Translations under genes and position numbers: made by a program
Shown: positions 35,318 through 46,614 of the stretch, piece after piece
Numbering within the stretch: position 1 is the stretch's first letter
Layout of the letters: each line of letters starts with the position of its first letter
Notes under the pieces: model-generated
Seen by the model: only the letters and a program-made list of their open reading frames with translations
Told to the model about the DNA's origin: nothing
Databases searched by the model: none
DNA from: Branchipolynoe longqiensis
Lineage: Eukaryota > Annelida > Polychaeta > Phyllodocida > Polynoidae
Direction of reading: 5' to 3'
Assembly (NCBI GenBank): GCA_030323885.1
Contig: CM059197.1
Span: forward strand, 29,841,178-29,905,177
DNA: 64,000 bases

Positions 35318-35680
35318 CAGGGATGAAAGTGGCCTCCGGCAAAAAAAAATAAAAGCGGAAACCAAAGCGAGGTTATTACACCGAGGGAAAATTTCCGCGA
35401 AAACACGGATTTTCTTCCATAGACTTAGCACTGTTAGGGAATCATGGGAAAATGCCGGAAGCCAGGTTACATCTATCCTTGTTGTGACTGTTATTACGCA
35501 TACCTAACTCTTTCTTGCCTGGGTTTTATGTTCTAGCAACATTTAAGGCCATAAGAATGAGATTTGAACTAACCAATTGTTGTCACATATATCCTGATTC
35601 CTTGGCATTTTGCTTAACATTAATCAGTAAATATAAAAAATCGCGGAAATCCGCGAAATCGCGGAGAACTTTCATCCATG
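35318..35680. mobile_element. hAT-like MITE (CAGGGATGAAAGT ends)
   Basis: Left end CAGGGATGAAAGTGGCCTCC pairs with right end GGAGAACTTTCATCCATG over about 13 bp. The interior has CGCGGAAA words near both ends. A SINE-A tail fragment sits inside at 35521-35559. I see no clean target duplication. Confidence 0.55.
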
Positions 35681-36099
35681 AAATATATTTGTATTAATTT
35701 GGCCAATTAACTCACAAGTCCACCACCTTACGCGAATTTACCAAATTGAAATCAGAAAAATGATTCCTTTTTTAAGAAGTGAGGAAAGAAGTAATTTGAT
35801 TTGGACTTCGATGCTTCTTTTTTTTTAAATATTAAAAAAAAATATATATTAAACAAAAAAAGTTTTATGGGGAAGCTGCACACTACTTCAACAAGTGTGT
35901 CCTCCTCTGAGCGGAATGTGCAGAACGCCCAGAGACATGAGGGGGGGAAACAGCAGTCAGGTTAGGTGGAGTTCAACATTCTAGAGCTGAGAAGCAGTCA
36001 GTGCCACCAAGCGCTTGGTTAGGCTCGCCGCAAGGTCAACAATTCTCAAAGCGCCATCAACGATTACACTCTCAGTCGAGTAGCGCCACAATAAAAAAA

Positions 36100-37904
36100 A
36101 ATTAAAAAAATTAAAATTAAAAAAAGCCAGCGGCTATAAAGAAGAAACAGGGCAACCCACAAAATGAAAATGATAGGAATTTAACAAATGAATTAAAAAG
36201 AAATAAGAAAAAAAAAGATATGTGCAAGTGGGAGGTTGGGGATATGGCTGGTTGGTCGCCACTGTCGGATAGTGGTGGACGCTCAGCCTGAACGTGCTTA
36301 CTTTGGAGCTGTACACATCAGTTAAAGCCATCTGCAAGTCAAATGTCTAGATTTAGAACTACAACTCGAGGGTTGACCAAACCGGGGCCAGTGTCAGGTC
36401 TTACTCAGCGTCTGGTTATCCACCACCCGCCACCATATTCACATAGTATTCGTATTCGCAATTGTATCCTCACAACATCGGTTTTTTTTGTTTTTATGAT
36501 ATTCACATCGTATCTTTCTTTACCTAGTCACATCGGGGTGCTCTTAGCGGTGTTTTTCATTTTTTAACTATGGTCAAATTCATTTTGCGACATTCATATT
36601 ACATATCTTGAAATTGAATTTTACGACATTCATACTGCATATGTTAGAACTGATTTACGACATTCCTTTCGTATTTTCCCTCACAAAAATATATAATGTA
36701 TTGCATTTTTTGTTTACATCATTCACATTGCATGACTCGTCTAACAATAAATTTGCATTGCTTTCTTTTTATTATTATTATTTTTTATTATTTGATTTTT
36801 TAAAGCTATTATTTTGTTTTGTTTTACAACATCCACATTCCATGACTATGATATTCATGTTCAATTTGCACAGCATCGTGTGATATCCACGTACGATATT
36901 CATACAGTCTGTCTACGGCGCTTTTCATTAATCATATGTTAAGTGCATAAATACTGAACCGACACTACAAATATTGCACTGATATTGAACGAATACTATA
37001 CATATATGAATGGTGATTATCCAGCAGCTGATAAACCCTGAACCAGCAGAGCGTTGTAAAAAGGTCACATGTAAAAGGAAAAGGGGGCGTGGGGTCTCTT
37101 TTTTTTTCTTGTTCATCTTCTTAAATTCAAAGGAAGTAACTCTAAATGTTATGAACAGAATAATGAATTAATCCCCCTGATAAATAAATGATCGTGTATG
37201 TAATACCTTCTTTATATGTGAAATGATAACGTAAAGCAGAAGAGCAATCGTGATCGGGTTTTATGCATATTGTTCTGTTTTAAATCAACAACAACAAAAA
37301 TCTTAATAATGAGCACTGATAGAATATTTCATTAACAAAGACAAGAACAGAATGATGTGATATTCGTACACAAAGGTAGGATGTGAGTTGGAGCACCACT
37401 TGTTAGTGTAACTTGTAAATGGGACCATCAATATATAAAAGTCAAAGAAGATTGGAAATGAAAAAGTCAAAACTCGCTACACATGCACACGGTTAGTCTG
37501 CGCTACGGACACATATTATGCTGGAACAAGTACCACGAGGAGCTAGATGGGGAGGTCATTGTGAGACTAGGAGGTCAAGGGGTCATGGTGGTGTCAATGG
37601 GGGTTAAAGCCATGGATGGTGCCACCCAGTAAACACAGCAGTCATCATTGTATGGAACAGCAGTGGTGGGAACACTAGACGGGCTCAAAAAAAGAGGCGG
37701 GGAGCAACAAGAGCAACAGCACACCAAACTGTCTCAACTAATCTTGGCTTCTTTTTTGTGTGAATCTTTTTCTCATTATCTTTCTTTAAAAATAAATAAT
37801 AACTCCATCTCAGAAACAACCAAAAATCTGAACTGTGGGCTAGGAGGCGATGCTGACATTCCCAAGTGTTATCATAATGTGGTCAGAGGCAAGTGGAGCT
37901 GGAG
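36100..37904. other. Intronic sequence, no gene seen
   Basis: A/T-rich. Between 36580 and 36900 the word TTACGACATTCATA and variants recur at irregular spacing, suggesting an old tandem repeat. No exon or transposon ends are clear. Confidence 0.45.
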
Positions 37905-38060
37905 CTAACAGAGGGTCCAACAACGACAAGCCCCCCCAGCTGAGCTCGCTAGGGCTGCCCCGGCCGCCCCTGCCGCCCAGGTCGACCGGGCCGCCCCGGC
38001 CGCCCCAGCCGCCCCTGCCATCCAGTCCGACCGGGCCGTCTTGACCGGGGAATGCGAGCA
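37905..38060. other. GC-rich patch with Gly/Pro-rich frames
   Basis: A GCCGCCCC-rich stretch gives a Gly-rich minus frame (GPVGLDGRGGW…) and a Pro-rich plus frame. Neither has paired splice sites or a recognised domain. It may be a diverged minisatellite or a small CpG-rich regulatory patch. Confidence 0.4.
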
Positions 38061-38210
38061 CCGCCCACCGAGCGTGTGGTATTCACCTCAGGGCTACATG
38101 TGCACTCCGGCGACTAGAAGGAAGGAAAACAAACACACACAGCATGTCGTTTAATACATGGCGAATCGTGAGCGATGTGCGCCGCTGTACAGCGTCAGGC
38201 CGACTGACTG

Positions 38211-38634
38211 GGGGGGGGGGGGGGGGGGGGGGGCGAAGGGGGACAGGGGAGAGAGGGGGGAGGGAGGTGGGGGCGCGCGTGGACATGGACGATAGGGGGC
38301 GCGCGGTGCAGCAGGAGAAAGCAGCGGGGTGGAGAGGAGAGGGGAGGGAGGGAGGGAGGGAGGGAGGGAGGGAGGGAGGGAGGGAGGGAGGGAGGGAGGA
38401 GGGAGGGAGGGAGGGAGGGAGGGAGGGGGAGCGGGGGAGGGAGAGAGGGAGCGGGAGAGGGAGAGAGGGAGGGAGGGGGGAGGGAGGATGGAGGGGGAGG
38501 GGGAAGTAGGGAGGGAGGGAGGGAGGGAGGGAGGGAGGGAGGGAGGGAGGGAGGGAGGGAGGGAGGGAGGGAGGGAGGGAGGGAGGGAGGGAGGGAGGGA
38601 GGGAGGGAGGGAGGGAGGGAGGGAGGGAGGGAGC
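38211..38634. repeat. Poly-G run plus long (GGGA)n purine tract
   Basis: About 22 G residues at 38211-38233 precede a G/A-only tract from about 38326 to 38634, mostly (GGGA)n, broken by a few GC steps near 38430-38460. The mirror-symmetric purine strand can form triplex (H-DNA) and G-quadruplex structures. The (EGGR)n and (PSLP)n ORFs are shadows. Confidence 0.95.
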
Positions 38635-38902
38635 GTGGCAGTGCAGGCAGGTGATGGTGGGTGGTATTGCCGAGGGTGGGTCGAATTAGCGGGTGAAGAT
38701 ATCAACAGACAATACCCAGGGCCCTTACAATGATCTACATAGTCAGTGATCTACCAGTTTGGCGTTTGGAGGTTTTATCACCTCAAGTTACCTGAGGGCA
38801 ACACTAAAGTGATCTTACCATACTGGTAGACAAGTTGTCATTCATTTAGATAGAATGGGGAACATAGAATAAGGGAACTTGTTAGGTGGTTAGTGGGGTG
38901 GG

Positions 38903-38951
38903 GGTTTGTTTGTTTTACGTCCTAGCAACATCTAAGGTCATATCAAGATGG
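38903..38951 (-). mobile_element. SINE-A tail-only fragment
   Basis: The sequence GTTTGTTTTACGTCCTAGCA to TCATATCAAGATGG is only the SINE-A tail. It ends at the same point as other tail-only copies. Confidence 0.75.
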
Positions 38952-39024
38952 GGTGGAGGTGAAAGTTAGAAGGTAGGGGCACCAATAGAAAATTGGGCTT
39001 AGAATTAGATAATAACAGCGATGC

Positions 39025-39120
39025 CATAATATATATATAATATATATATATATATATTATTTATATATATATTATATATATATATAGATATATATATATA
39101 TGTATATATATATATAGATA
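39025..39120. repeat. (TA)n-rich microsatellite
   Basis: An interrupted TA array of about 95 bp lies next to the TIR element that starts near 39145. Confidence 0.9.
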
Positions 39121-39144
39121 CATATATACACACATACACAGAGG

Positions 39145-40304
39145 TCCATATTCCCTTATCCAAAATCCTTGGGGCCAGTTGTATTTCGGAATTCAGAACT
39201 TGTCAAATTTCAGAATAAAGGTATCTATCAAATATTAATACTGCAGTTGAAACGTATGAATATTCACACTAACTGATATTAATAAAGACTACAGATACTA
39301 TTACAATGTATTTATACAGTAGTACGCCGATAAATTAAATAATGGGTTAATTATAGACCATACATACTCCAGCATAACAGTTGGTGTAACTTAAGCATAT
39401 GGGTCACTCTCCCGAAAACTGGCCAGAAGTGTCACATGGAGAGTTAAAATCTAATATTTGAATTTGTTACATTTTTTGGTTGTAAATGAAAGCTGGAAAT
39501 CTCCCCTTTACATCTATGTAAAATATAAATTGATGAGATAAAAAACATGATGTGTGTCACACGTGTAACACATGTTTAGGACACCACACAGTCTGCTTAA
39601 TAAAAATCTAACCAGAATTAAATAATATCATACTTAGAAGCATATTAATCATGGCATAATATACAGAAATATGTAGAGCTTATACTGATAAAAAAAAGTA
39701 ATTCCCAGCCATGCTTTATTCACTGAATAATTAGTGTACAATATTTGTGTGGCATCCAGACACCACTGGTTACACGTGTGAGGGAAATTTGTAATGTTAT
39801 TTTTGAAGACATCAATTTTTTTTTTTTTTTACATTTACGCATGCATACATGTTAATAAATACTTCCTTTTTGATTTGGGAACTGTTTTGTTTGATATATC
39901 AATGCAATACAAGATGTTAATACGGATTCAACCACATCCCATATGTCATGTTACAAATGGCTGACTGTAAAATGTTGTTTTTTGTACAAAAACACTTCAT
40001 AACTAAAAGGACCAAAGTTGCACACAGTTTATTTTATTTCCCTTATTTCTTTCATCAAATCTGAACATGAATATGAAAAGTATAAGGAAAGAAATAAGTA
40101 GGAAGTTTTTTTATTGATGTTTTAAAATCCCATCCCATGCTGACCAGTCTTCAGGAGAGTGACCCATATACATCTTCAAATAAACTAGGTGGGACAAATA
40201 AAGGCCTTAAATAATATTACAGTTCATACATATACTGTACAGAAAATAAAACCTTTGGTTTTCATAACTTTTCGGATTTCAGAATGTCAGATAAGGGAAT
40301 CTGG
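39145..40304. mobile_element. pogo/Tigger-like TIR element, 1.16 kb, no ORF
   Basis: The left end TCCATATTCCCTTATCCAAA pairs with the right end GATAAGGGAATCTGGA as an inverted repeat of about 16 bp with one mismatch. Weaker pairing continues through ATTTCGGA words. TA-rich flanks fit a TA duplication. No transposase frame remains. Confidence 0.6.
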
Positions 40305-40335
40305 ATATATATATGCCAGTATGTATGTGTATATA

Positions 40336-40423
40336 GATTAGTTAGACGAATCTTACCTGGGTATAGATGATGGATAACTATTGTTTTACCGAGGTAGGAG
40401 CCTCGGATAGACGTGGGCGAGGG
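40336..40423. repeat. Palindrome arm A of the left DIRS junction
   Basis: The 88 bp are the exact reverse complement of 40564-40651. They are also closely similar to arm C (45781-45870) in direct orientation. Confidence 0.95.
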
Positions 40424-40563
40424 AGAAGGAAGCACATCCGGGTCCAGCAATCTTTACCTAGTAATTCAGGATAAAATGATTCTAATAAACCTAAAAACTA
40501 TCGTCATGTGACCTAATCTTGGTACAAGTGATTGAATAGACGTGGCAGGGCGTGGTGGGGGGG

Positions 40564-40651
40564 CCCTCGCCCACGTCTATCCGAGGCTCCTACCTCGGTA
40601 AAACAATAGTTATCCATCATCTATACCCAGGTAAGATTCGTCTAACTAATC
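40564..40651. repeat. Palindrome arm B of the left DIRS junction
   Basis: An exact 88-bp reverse complement of arm A. The 140-bp spacer between them contains TAGACGTGGCAGGGCGTGGT, which is also in the right junction spacer at about 45980. Confidence 0.95.
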
Positions 40652-40700
40652 TATTTTACCTAGGTATACCGCCTCTGGCTAGCCGCAGGCTAGGGAGAAC
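40652..40700. repeat. 3' terminal inverted repeat of the DIRS element
   Basis: TTTTACCTAGGTATACCGCC and the following ~25 bp match the complement of 45735-45780 with about one mismatch. Confidence 0.9.
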
Positions 40701-40845
40701 TTTACGTAATATCATTTTTATCCTGATATTCCTGTTTGTTATTATTATTCTATTATTAAGTTTTATTTATGTCTGTGGTGTACAATTGGTATGACAATAA
40801 AGCGAAATTCTTTTACTTTGTCTCACCTTTCTCTTTTCAGTTGTC

Positions 40846-41952
40846 TCACCTTTCTCTTTTCTGTGCTATAGGTTGAGGCTTCTCTAGTCGCTTGTGATAA
40901 TGTTTTGCAAACGACCTAGCGGTTTTCCATCCCGCGTGAGCCAGGATCCGTTTCACGGATATGCCTAGTAATCTGGCCTTAGATACCATCGCACCACGTG
41001 TAGAGTGCGATGAATATCTGTTTGTGTTGACTCCTGATAGTTTTAACACAGTCATGGTCAATCTGGCGAGGGTGTCCCTCGAAATGCCCTTGTGTGGCTT
41101 AATAAAGCTCACCAAAAGCTGCCTTGAGTTTCTTATTGCTCTTGTCTTGGATATATATGTCCGTATTGCGGAAACTACACATAATTTGCGATCCTCTGTG
41201 AAACTAGTGACACTGATTGTCGACAGGGGATCACCTAAACGATTCGATTTCAACAAAGTTGTTAAATCAAACGTTGCTTCCCTGTTATCGATTTCAAGAC
41301 CATTGAGCGACAGGGCGACTATAGTTTGGCCCCTGTGTCCTGTAACCAGCAGCAGAAGCAAAGCCACTTTGAACCCTAATAGCTTAACGTCCAGGAACTT
41401 ATTCTCTGGCCATTCTTTGAAGAGTTTAAACACAAGAGAAACATCACAAAACCTATTATATTTTGGTTTGGGAGGATTCCTCTGGTAAATTGATCGTACG
41501 ATCCAGCAAATAACATGGTGTTTACCCATTGTTTGTCCATTAATCCTAGGTAGGATTATTGACAGCGCACATCTGGCTGCATTGATAGCGCCATATCCTA
41601 ACCCTTCGTCTTCTAAGAACCGTAGGAATCGTACTACCTGTGATATTGTCGGGTTCATTGGCTTAACTTTCTTAAGTAAGCAATATATACCCCATTTCTT
41701 TAAATAGGTTGTATACATTTTCACCGTTCCCTTCCTCCATGCGTGAGATACCAACCGTTGTTGTGTAATCTTGTCCAAGCCGAATTGTTCCAAGTACTTA
41801 TTTAAAAAAGGAATGCTACCAAAGGAGTCGTCGACACGTTTCCGTGGCGCGCTAATGGTCCCTGATGTTTCAGGTTTCCCCGGTATCTTGGGAAGCGTAG
41901 GCTGTTTTTGGCCATGGCGACTAATCTCGCTAGCCACGGTTGAGTGTCCCAT
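40846..41952 (-). CDS. DIRS tyrosine recombinase
   Basis: An intact 368-codon frame starts MGHSTVAS at 41952 and overlaps the end of the RNase H region in another frame, as DIRS pol genes do. The N-terminal half resembles a SAM-like core-binding domain. The catalytic set of tyrosine recombinases is complete: Arg207 in TGHRGQ, His316 and Arg319 in HSTRG, His339/Trp342 in LAHAGW, and the nucleophile Tyr352 in FAKHYH. Such enzymes recombine a circular cDNA intermediate into the target without making staggered cuts. This is the only undamaged frame in the element. The true start may lie further upstream if translation depends on frameshifting or reinitiation. A close C-terminal homologue lies at 46221. 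Confidence 0.85.
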   Translation of the reverse strand: MGHSTVASEISRHGQKQPTLPKIPGKPETSGTISAPRKRVDDSFGSIPFLNKYLEQFGLDKITQQRLVSHAWRKGTVKMYTTYLKKWGIYCLLKKVKPMNPTISQVVRFLRFLEDEGLGYGAINAARCALSIILPRINGQTMGKHHVICWIVRSIYQRNPPKPKYNRFCDVSLVFKLFKEWPENKFLDVKLLGFKVALLLLLVTGHRGQTIVALSLNGLEIDNREATFDLTTLLKSNRLGDPLSTISVTSFTEDRKLCVVSAIRTYISKTRAIRNSRQLLVSFIKPHKGISRDTLARLTMTVLKLSGVNTNRYSSHSTRGAMVSKARLLGISVKRILAHAGWKTARSFAKHYHKRLEKPQPIAQKRER

Positions 41953-43682
41953 TCGGGGACGATGAGGATGGCGTGTGTTTTCTCCATTTGTATCTTTCTG
42001 GCGACTTTGCTAATAATGGTAAAGGGGGGGGGGAAATGTAAAAGAAATGATTTTGCCAATTGAGCGAGAAGGCATCTATGTGCCATGCATTTGGTTCGGC
42101 GTGCCACGAAACATATTTATCCACTTTAAAGTTATTACGTGAAGCAAATAAATCTATATCCGGCCAGCCCCATGTGTTACAGATATGTTTGAAAATTGAT
42201 GGGTTTAGTGACCACTCTAAGTGGTCATGGAAATGGCGACTCATCTTGTGTGCAAGACAATTCTGCGTGCCGGGTATATGTGTTATTGTTAACCAGACCT
42301 CAAAGGTTTGCGCCCAATTCCAAATGAGTACTGCCATTTCGTTACACTTAATGGATTTTGTACCTCCCATGTTTCTGACATAAGCTATGGCTGTGGTGTT
42401 ATCCGTAAGGATACGTACATTATTTTTCGGTACTTTAACCAAGCTGGTTAAACCTAAATAAATGGCTCTTAATTCTAAAACATTAATATGATCGGAAATT
42501 TCCGATTCTAGCCATCTTCCTCCCGTTGCTACATCATTTCGATGTGCCCCCCAACCTTGCAGTGACGCTTCAGTTGTAACCGTAATATTGGGCTTACCCA
42601 TTCTAATGGGATTGGGAGATTCATCAAAGTGACTTAGCCACCAAGAAATGTCGGCTAGTCCGTTCTCAGAGATAAACATCCTCTTTTCAAAGTTACCCTT
42701 AGCTCGGGCCAAAGCTCGATTTTTATCAATTTCCAGGGTGCGGCGCCATATAAAATAGCAGGGCTGTACGAAATCATAATACCGATTAACACTGCGACCT
42801 CTCTTATCTTTGGCCTAGAAGTGTCTAGCAGCTGTATCGCTGTGTCCCGAAATTTATCTTTCTTTTGTTGTGTGAGTGAAACGGTCATAGCCGTCGTGTT
42901 TAAAATGAAACCTAGACACTTAAGCTCCTTAGTAGGAGAAAACACAGATTTCTTCTCATGTATAAAGGAACCCAAGTTTGAGAAAAGTTGACATAAATCT
43001 TGAACTGCGAGCTCGCATTGTGTGAAAGATTGTCCATAATGAAAGAATCATCAATGTATGGAAACATACAATGACCAAGTTTTGCCATTTGTGAAAAAAC
43101 CGGTTTCAACAGCTTAGTAAAAAGGTGTGGTGCACACGCTAAACCATTTGGTAGGCAGGTAAATTAAAAAAGCTGGCCATTCCAGACAAACCTTAAATAT
43201 TTGCGATCTACGTCATGAATAGGAACGGTATAGTACGCATCTCGTAAATCTACACTCGCTAACCAACACTCTGGGGTAATCAAATCCCGAGCCGTTTCTA
43301 AGGAAAACATTTTGAAATGTTGGTATTCAATGATTTCATTTAATTTAGTTAAATCTAAGATCATTCTAATGGTCCCATCGGGTTTAGGAGTGGAGAAAAT
43401 ATTTGAAAGGAATTCACCTTCAGTATGTTCTACTCTTTCGACTATGCCTTTGGCTTCAAAAAGCATAACCTGTTCATTTAGTTGAGCTCTTTCTTGCGAA
43501 TTGAATTTATATGGAAAAGGTGCTCTTTTCTGGACAGGCAATTGTGTGAACGGAATTTGAATGCCCTTAATAATACTAAGAACCTCTGGGTGTGTGGTTA
43601 ATTGTTGCCATTGGGGTAAATAATTACCAATGTTGCCCGCTTGAAATTTGCTTACGTCAGTTTGTGTTTCCTCTGTGACCAT
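41930..43682 (-). pseudogene. DIRS reverse transcriptase-RNase H, inactivated
   Basis: The frame starts at ATG 43682. RT motifs are visible: FSTPKPDGTIRMILDLTKLN, SVDLRDAYYTVPI (motif A), CLPNGLACAP, and YIDD (motif C). RNase H follows with VTTEASLQGWGAH, NVLELRAIYLGL and LTDNTTAIAYV. Lesions seen: an in-frame TAA at 43164-43166 just before CLPNG, a 1-nt shift near 43030-43050 after YIDD, a shift near 42735-42745 between RT and RNase H, and a slip at the C10 tract about 42021-42030. The first RNase H acidic residue, normally Asp in this motif, reads Glu. After the C tract the conserved segment with ILIVPEWDTQPW is in a third frame. No DAM-type methyltransferase domain, found in some DIRS, is present. 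Confidence 0.85.
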
Positions 43683-43720
43683 TTCAGGGCCAGGAGGCTG
43701 ACAAGTTTGTGTGGCGTTCT

Positions 43721-45060
43721 CTACTTGTTCCCTGGTTTGGGGAACTGCGGCTTGGGAAACTCTCTTTTGTAACCGCGGTTGTCGTTCCAGTTTGAGGGTT
43801 GTCTGTCGCCTCGACCTCTTCCCCTCTGGCTGAATGCGAAGGATGGTCCGCCCCTGAACGGCCTTCCTCCCCGGCGGAAGCGAAAATCCGTCCTGCTTCG
43901 TCTGAACCCGAGTGGGTTTTGGAATTTACGGCCCTTGAGTTCCGTGTTCTTGGCACTCTTAGTGTCCACCTCTACTTGCTTGTACAGGTAGGCAAGCTGA
44001 CCCCCGAACATCTTGGACTTGTCCAGAGGTTTGCCTTTGATGGGGGTAGGTCCTGAATACACTGTGTATTCCTTGCCGTCATGATCAGTCATTTTCTTTG
44101 ACCGGGCGACCTCTTTGCCCGCGTCGGTAGTGATGGATTTGAACACATTTTCGAAGCGGCGATGTGTCATGTAGTTACTCGCCGCAGCGAGCAAGGCAAT
44201 GCCCCTGTCCATTACCCGAGCCAAGGACGAGAACTTATTCTCGGTCTGCATGCGGTTTGCAACCGGGATAATGGAAGTCAAGGACCCCAAAACTGCCTTA
44301 TGGATCAAAGTTAGGGCAGTTTCATAGCGGCGACGTTCGTCTGACAGATGGATGCCAGCATCCATCTCCTTACATACCGTAGCGGGAATACCTTTGACGC
44401 CGGAGATCTGTTCAGTCAATTTATTAATGACCTCAGCTGGTTTGAAGGTGGTAAAATGGCCATTGACCGTTTTCCTCATCATGGTTTGGTACGAACCTTT
44501 TTTGCCTTCTTCTTGACAATCTTCTTCCGAACCTTAGCGCCTATTTTGGCGTACACCCCAGCGTGCTCCGTATCGGAATCTGACTCCGTGGAAGAGGAGT
44601 CGTCTGACGAGTCCGAGGACGAGTCTTTCTTTTTCTTTTTCTTTTTCTTTGACTTCTTAGGGCGTTTAGCGTTAGCGGCCTTGGTGAACTCATCACCTGA
44701 GCTGCTTACTGTGCGGCGTTTCTTGCCGCGCGCTTTCGGTTTCGGAACCTCGGGGGCCGAAACCGTGTCTTCCTCGTTGTCGGAAAAGTCTTCCCAATCC
44801 TCATCAGGGATTTGGGGAGGGCCCGCAAAGGAAAGAGCCTGGAATTGGCGAATCTTTTCCTCCATCATAGCTGCCATCTTTGCCTCCCAATCATTTGGTT
44901 GAGGTGGCTGGTCACTGTCCCGGTCGGACGTCTGGGCCCCGGGCTGTGGGGACGGCGGAGCCGTAGCCGCTGGTGACGAATCGTAATCCGTAGGGGCAAT
45001 GCCCTCGGCTGCCGCAGGCGGCTTATTCCGCCGAGTGGCCATCGGTTCCTGTAACGACAA
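43721..45060 (-). pseudogene. DIRS gag-like ORF, split by one frameshift
   Basis: Two open frames meet at ATGA (44479-44482): 193 codons (45060-44479) and 253 codons (44482-43721). The first is acidic with a Lys10 run and a Ser/Asp block. The second has PVANRM, RRFENVFK, KPLDKSKMFGGQL and an RG-rich C-terminus (RRGGRPFRGG). In copy 1 the equivalent junction is in one frame (…TTMMRKT), and aligning the two shows one base missing here just before ATGATG. So the split probably reflects a deletion, though an ATGA reinitiation overlap cannot be excluded. Expected role is RNA binding/assembly; the RG-rich tail suits that. Confidence 0.75.
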
Positions 45061-45780
45061 AGGTGTTACTTAACCGGAATCATCTCAACTACACAAAGTG
45101 TAACCAGTAAACTGGGTTGAGGTAATAGGTACAGAATAGCGTGTATTACAACGTTTCAGTACAGGCGTGAAGCTAAATTTTGCCGTAGGTGTATGGTAAC
45201 GAAACCAACCAAATGGGGGGTATCGATCCTCAGATCGCCCACTCTCTCTGTTCCGTACACTTCTCCCACCCGCGGCTACGACGCCAGCAAGTTGGAGAAA
45301 ATATTACGAAACTCGGAGGTTCGCCTTAAAACCGGTCTGGGGTGTCTATAAAAAACACCCAGAAGCATCCCCAACAACATCCTCTATTCAGGATCCGGGA
45401 GAATTTTCTTAGGAAATGAGCAACTCGGGTTACCATTTCTCCCTGTCTCAAAAACAGGTGTCGATAGAACAAAGGACTATCGGTTTCGTTTGTGCCAGCG
45501 GCACCCAGTGTTCTATCCTCAAGTAAAAAACACGTACAAAGTCCAAAAGGGACCTGAGAAAGTTCTGAACTTTCATAATATAATGCTATAATGCATCATA
45601 CACAGATTAACCTAAGTTTCCATTACTTACTTTGTGAATAAGTAGTCTTAGTAGATAAATCCTGTTGGAGCAACTCACAAACGTCCTCCCGTTGTGAGTC
45701 ACTTATGCTAATTGCTGGACCCGGATGTGCTTCCTTCTCCCTAGCCTGCGGCTAGCCAGAGGCGGTATACCGAGGTAAAA
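45061..45780 (-). other. DIRS 5' leader and 5' terminal inverted repeat
   Basis: No ORF. The terminal ~46 bp (45735-45780) are the inverted counterpart of 40652-40700. Leader words are shared with copy 1 at 1270-1930, which supports a common family. A promoter should lie here but no motif is certain. Confidence 0.75.
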
Positions 45781-45870
45781 TAGTATAGTTATACAAATCT
45801 TACCTGGGTATAGATGATGGATAACTGTTGTTTTCCCGAGGTATAAGCCTCGGGTAGACGTGGGCTAGGG
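45781..45870. repeat. Palindrome arm C of the right DIRS junction
   Basis: The 90 bp pair with 46007-46096 as an inverted repeat with two mismatches. It is a direct, diverged copy of arm A. Confidence 0.95.
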
Positions 45871-46006
45871 AGAAGGAAGCACGTGAGGTACCAGCAATTT
45901 TAACCTACTTATTCAGGATAAAAATGATCTTTCAATACAATGGATACTATGATTTTCCCGTAATGGTACACCAACGGGATAGACGTGGCAGGGCGTGGTG
46001 GGTGGG

Positions 46007-46096
46007 CCCTAGCCCACGTTTACCCGAGGCTTATACCTCGGGAAAACAACAGTTATCCATCATCTATACCCAGGTAAGATTCGTATAACTATACTA
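46007..46096. repeat. Palindrome arm D of the right DIRS junction
   Basis: Inverted partner of arm C and diverged direct copy of arm B. Confidence 0.95.
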
Positions 46097-46220
46097 TTTT
46101 ACCTCGGTATACAGCCTCAGGCTAGCCTCAGGCTAGGGAGACCTTTACATAATTCATTTTTATCCTTAATATCATCCATTCTTATATAATATTCAACGTT
46201 TTTGTTCTCACCTATTCTTG

Positions 46221-46614
46221 TTAGTTGGCGAGCAGGCACTTTGCAATGCCGGTAGGCTTTTCTAGTCGCTTGTTGTAATGTTTTGCAAACGACTTAGCCG
46301 TCTTCCAGCCTGCATGCGCTAGTATTCTTTTCACAGAAACACCTAGCAACCGTGCCTTGGAGACCATGGCACCTCTAGTTGAGTGGGATGAGTATTTGCT
46401 CGTATCCACTCCAGCCAATTTCAACACCGTAATTGTCCATCTGGCAAGGGTGTCTCGTGAAATTGCCTTATGTGGCTTTATAAAGCTCACTAATAGTTGT
46501 TGTGATGCACGTAAATCCTTTGTTTTAGATATATAAGCCCTTATGGCTGACACAACACATAATTTCCGATCACTCGGAAAACAGTCTAAGTGAACCGTAG
46601 ATAAAGGGTCACCT
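46221..46614 (-). pseudogene. Tyrosine recombinase C-terminus, deletion derivative of DIRS
   Basis: The minus frame from about 46612 reads GDPLSTVHLDCFPSDRKL and continues through HSTRGAMVSK, LAHAGWKTAK and FAKHYNKRLEK to a stop at 46221. It retains the HxxR, His/Trp and Tyr residues but lacks everything before, including the first catalytic Arg. At 46615 it joins directly to the element's 5' terminal ~55 bp. Gag, RT, RNase H and the recombinase N-terminus are deleted. Protein identity to 40846-41952 is high but not complete, so it is a distinct copy. Confidence 0.85.

Noticed and set aside
37840..38061. Collagen-like Gly-rich minus frame
   Set aside because: No regular Gly-X-Y register and no paired splice sites; more likely GC-rich low complexity.
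38144..38733. Ser/Pro-rich and Glu/Gly/Arg-rich ORFs
   Set aside because: Translations of the GGGA purine tract and its complement.
45061..45780. LTR of a conventional Ty3/Copia retrotransposon
   Set aside because: The element encodes a tyrosine recombinase, has inverted termini, and shows no integrase or protease.
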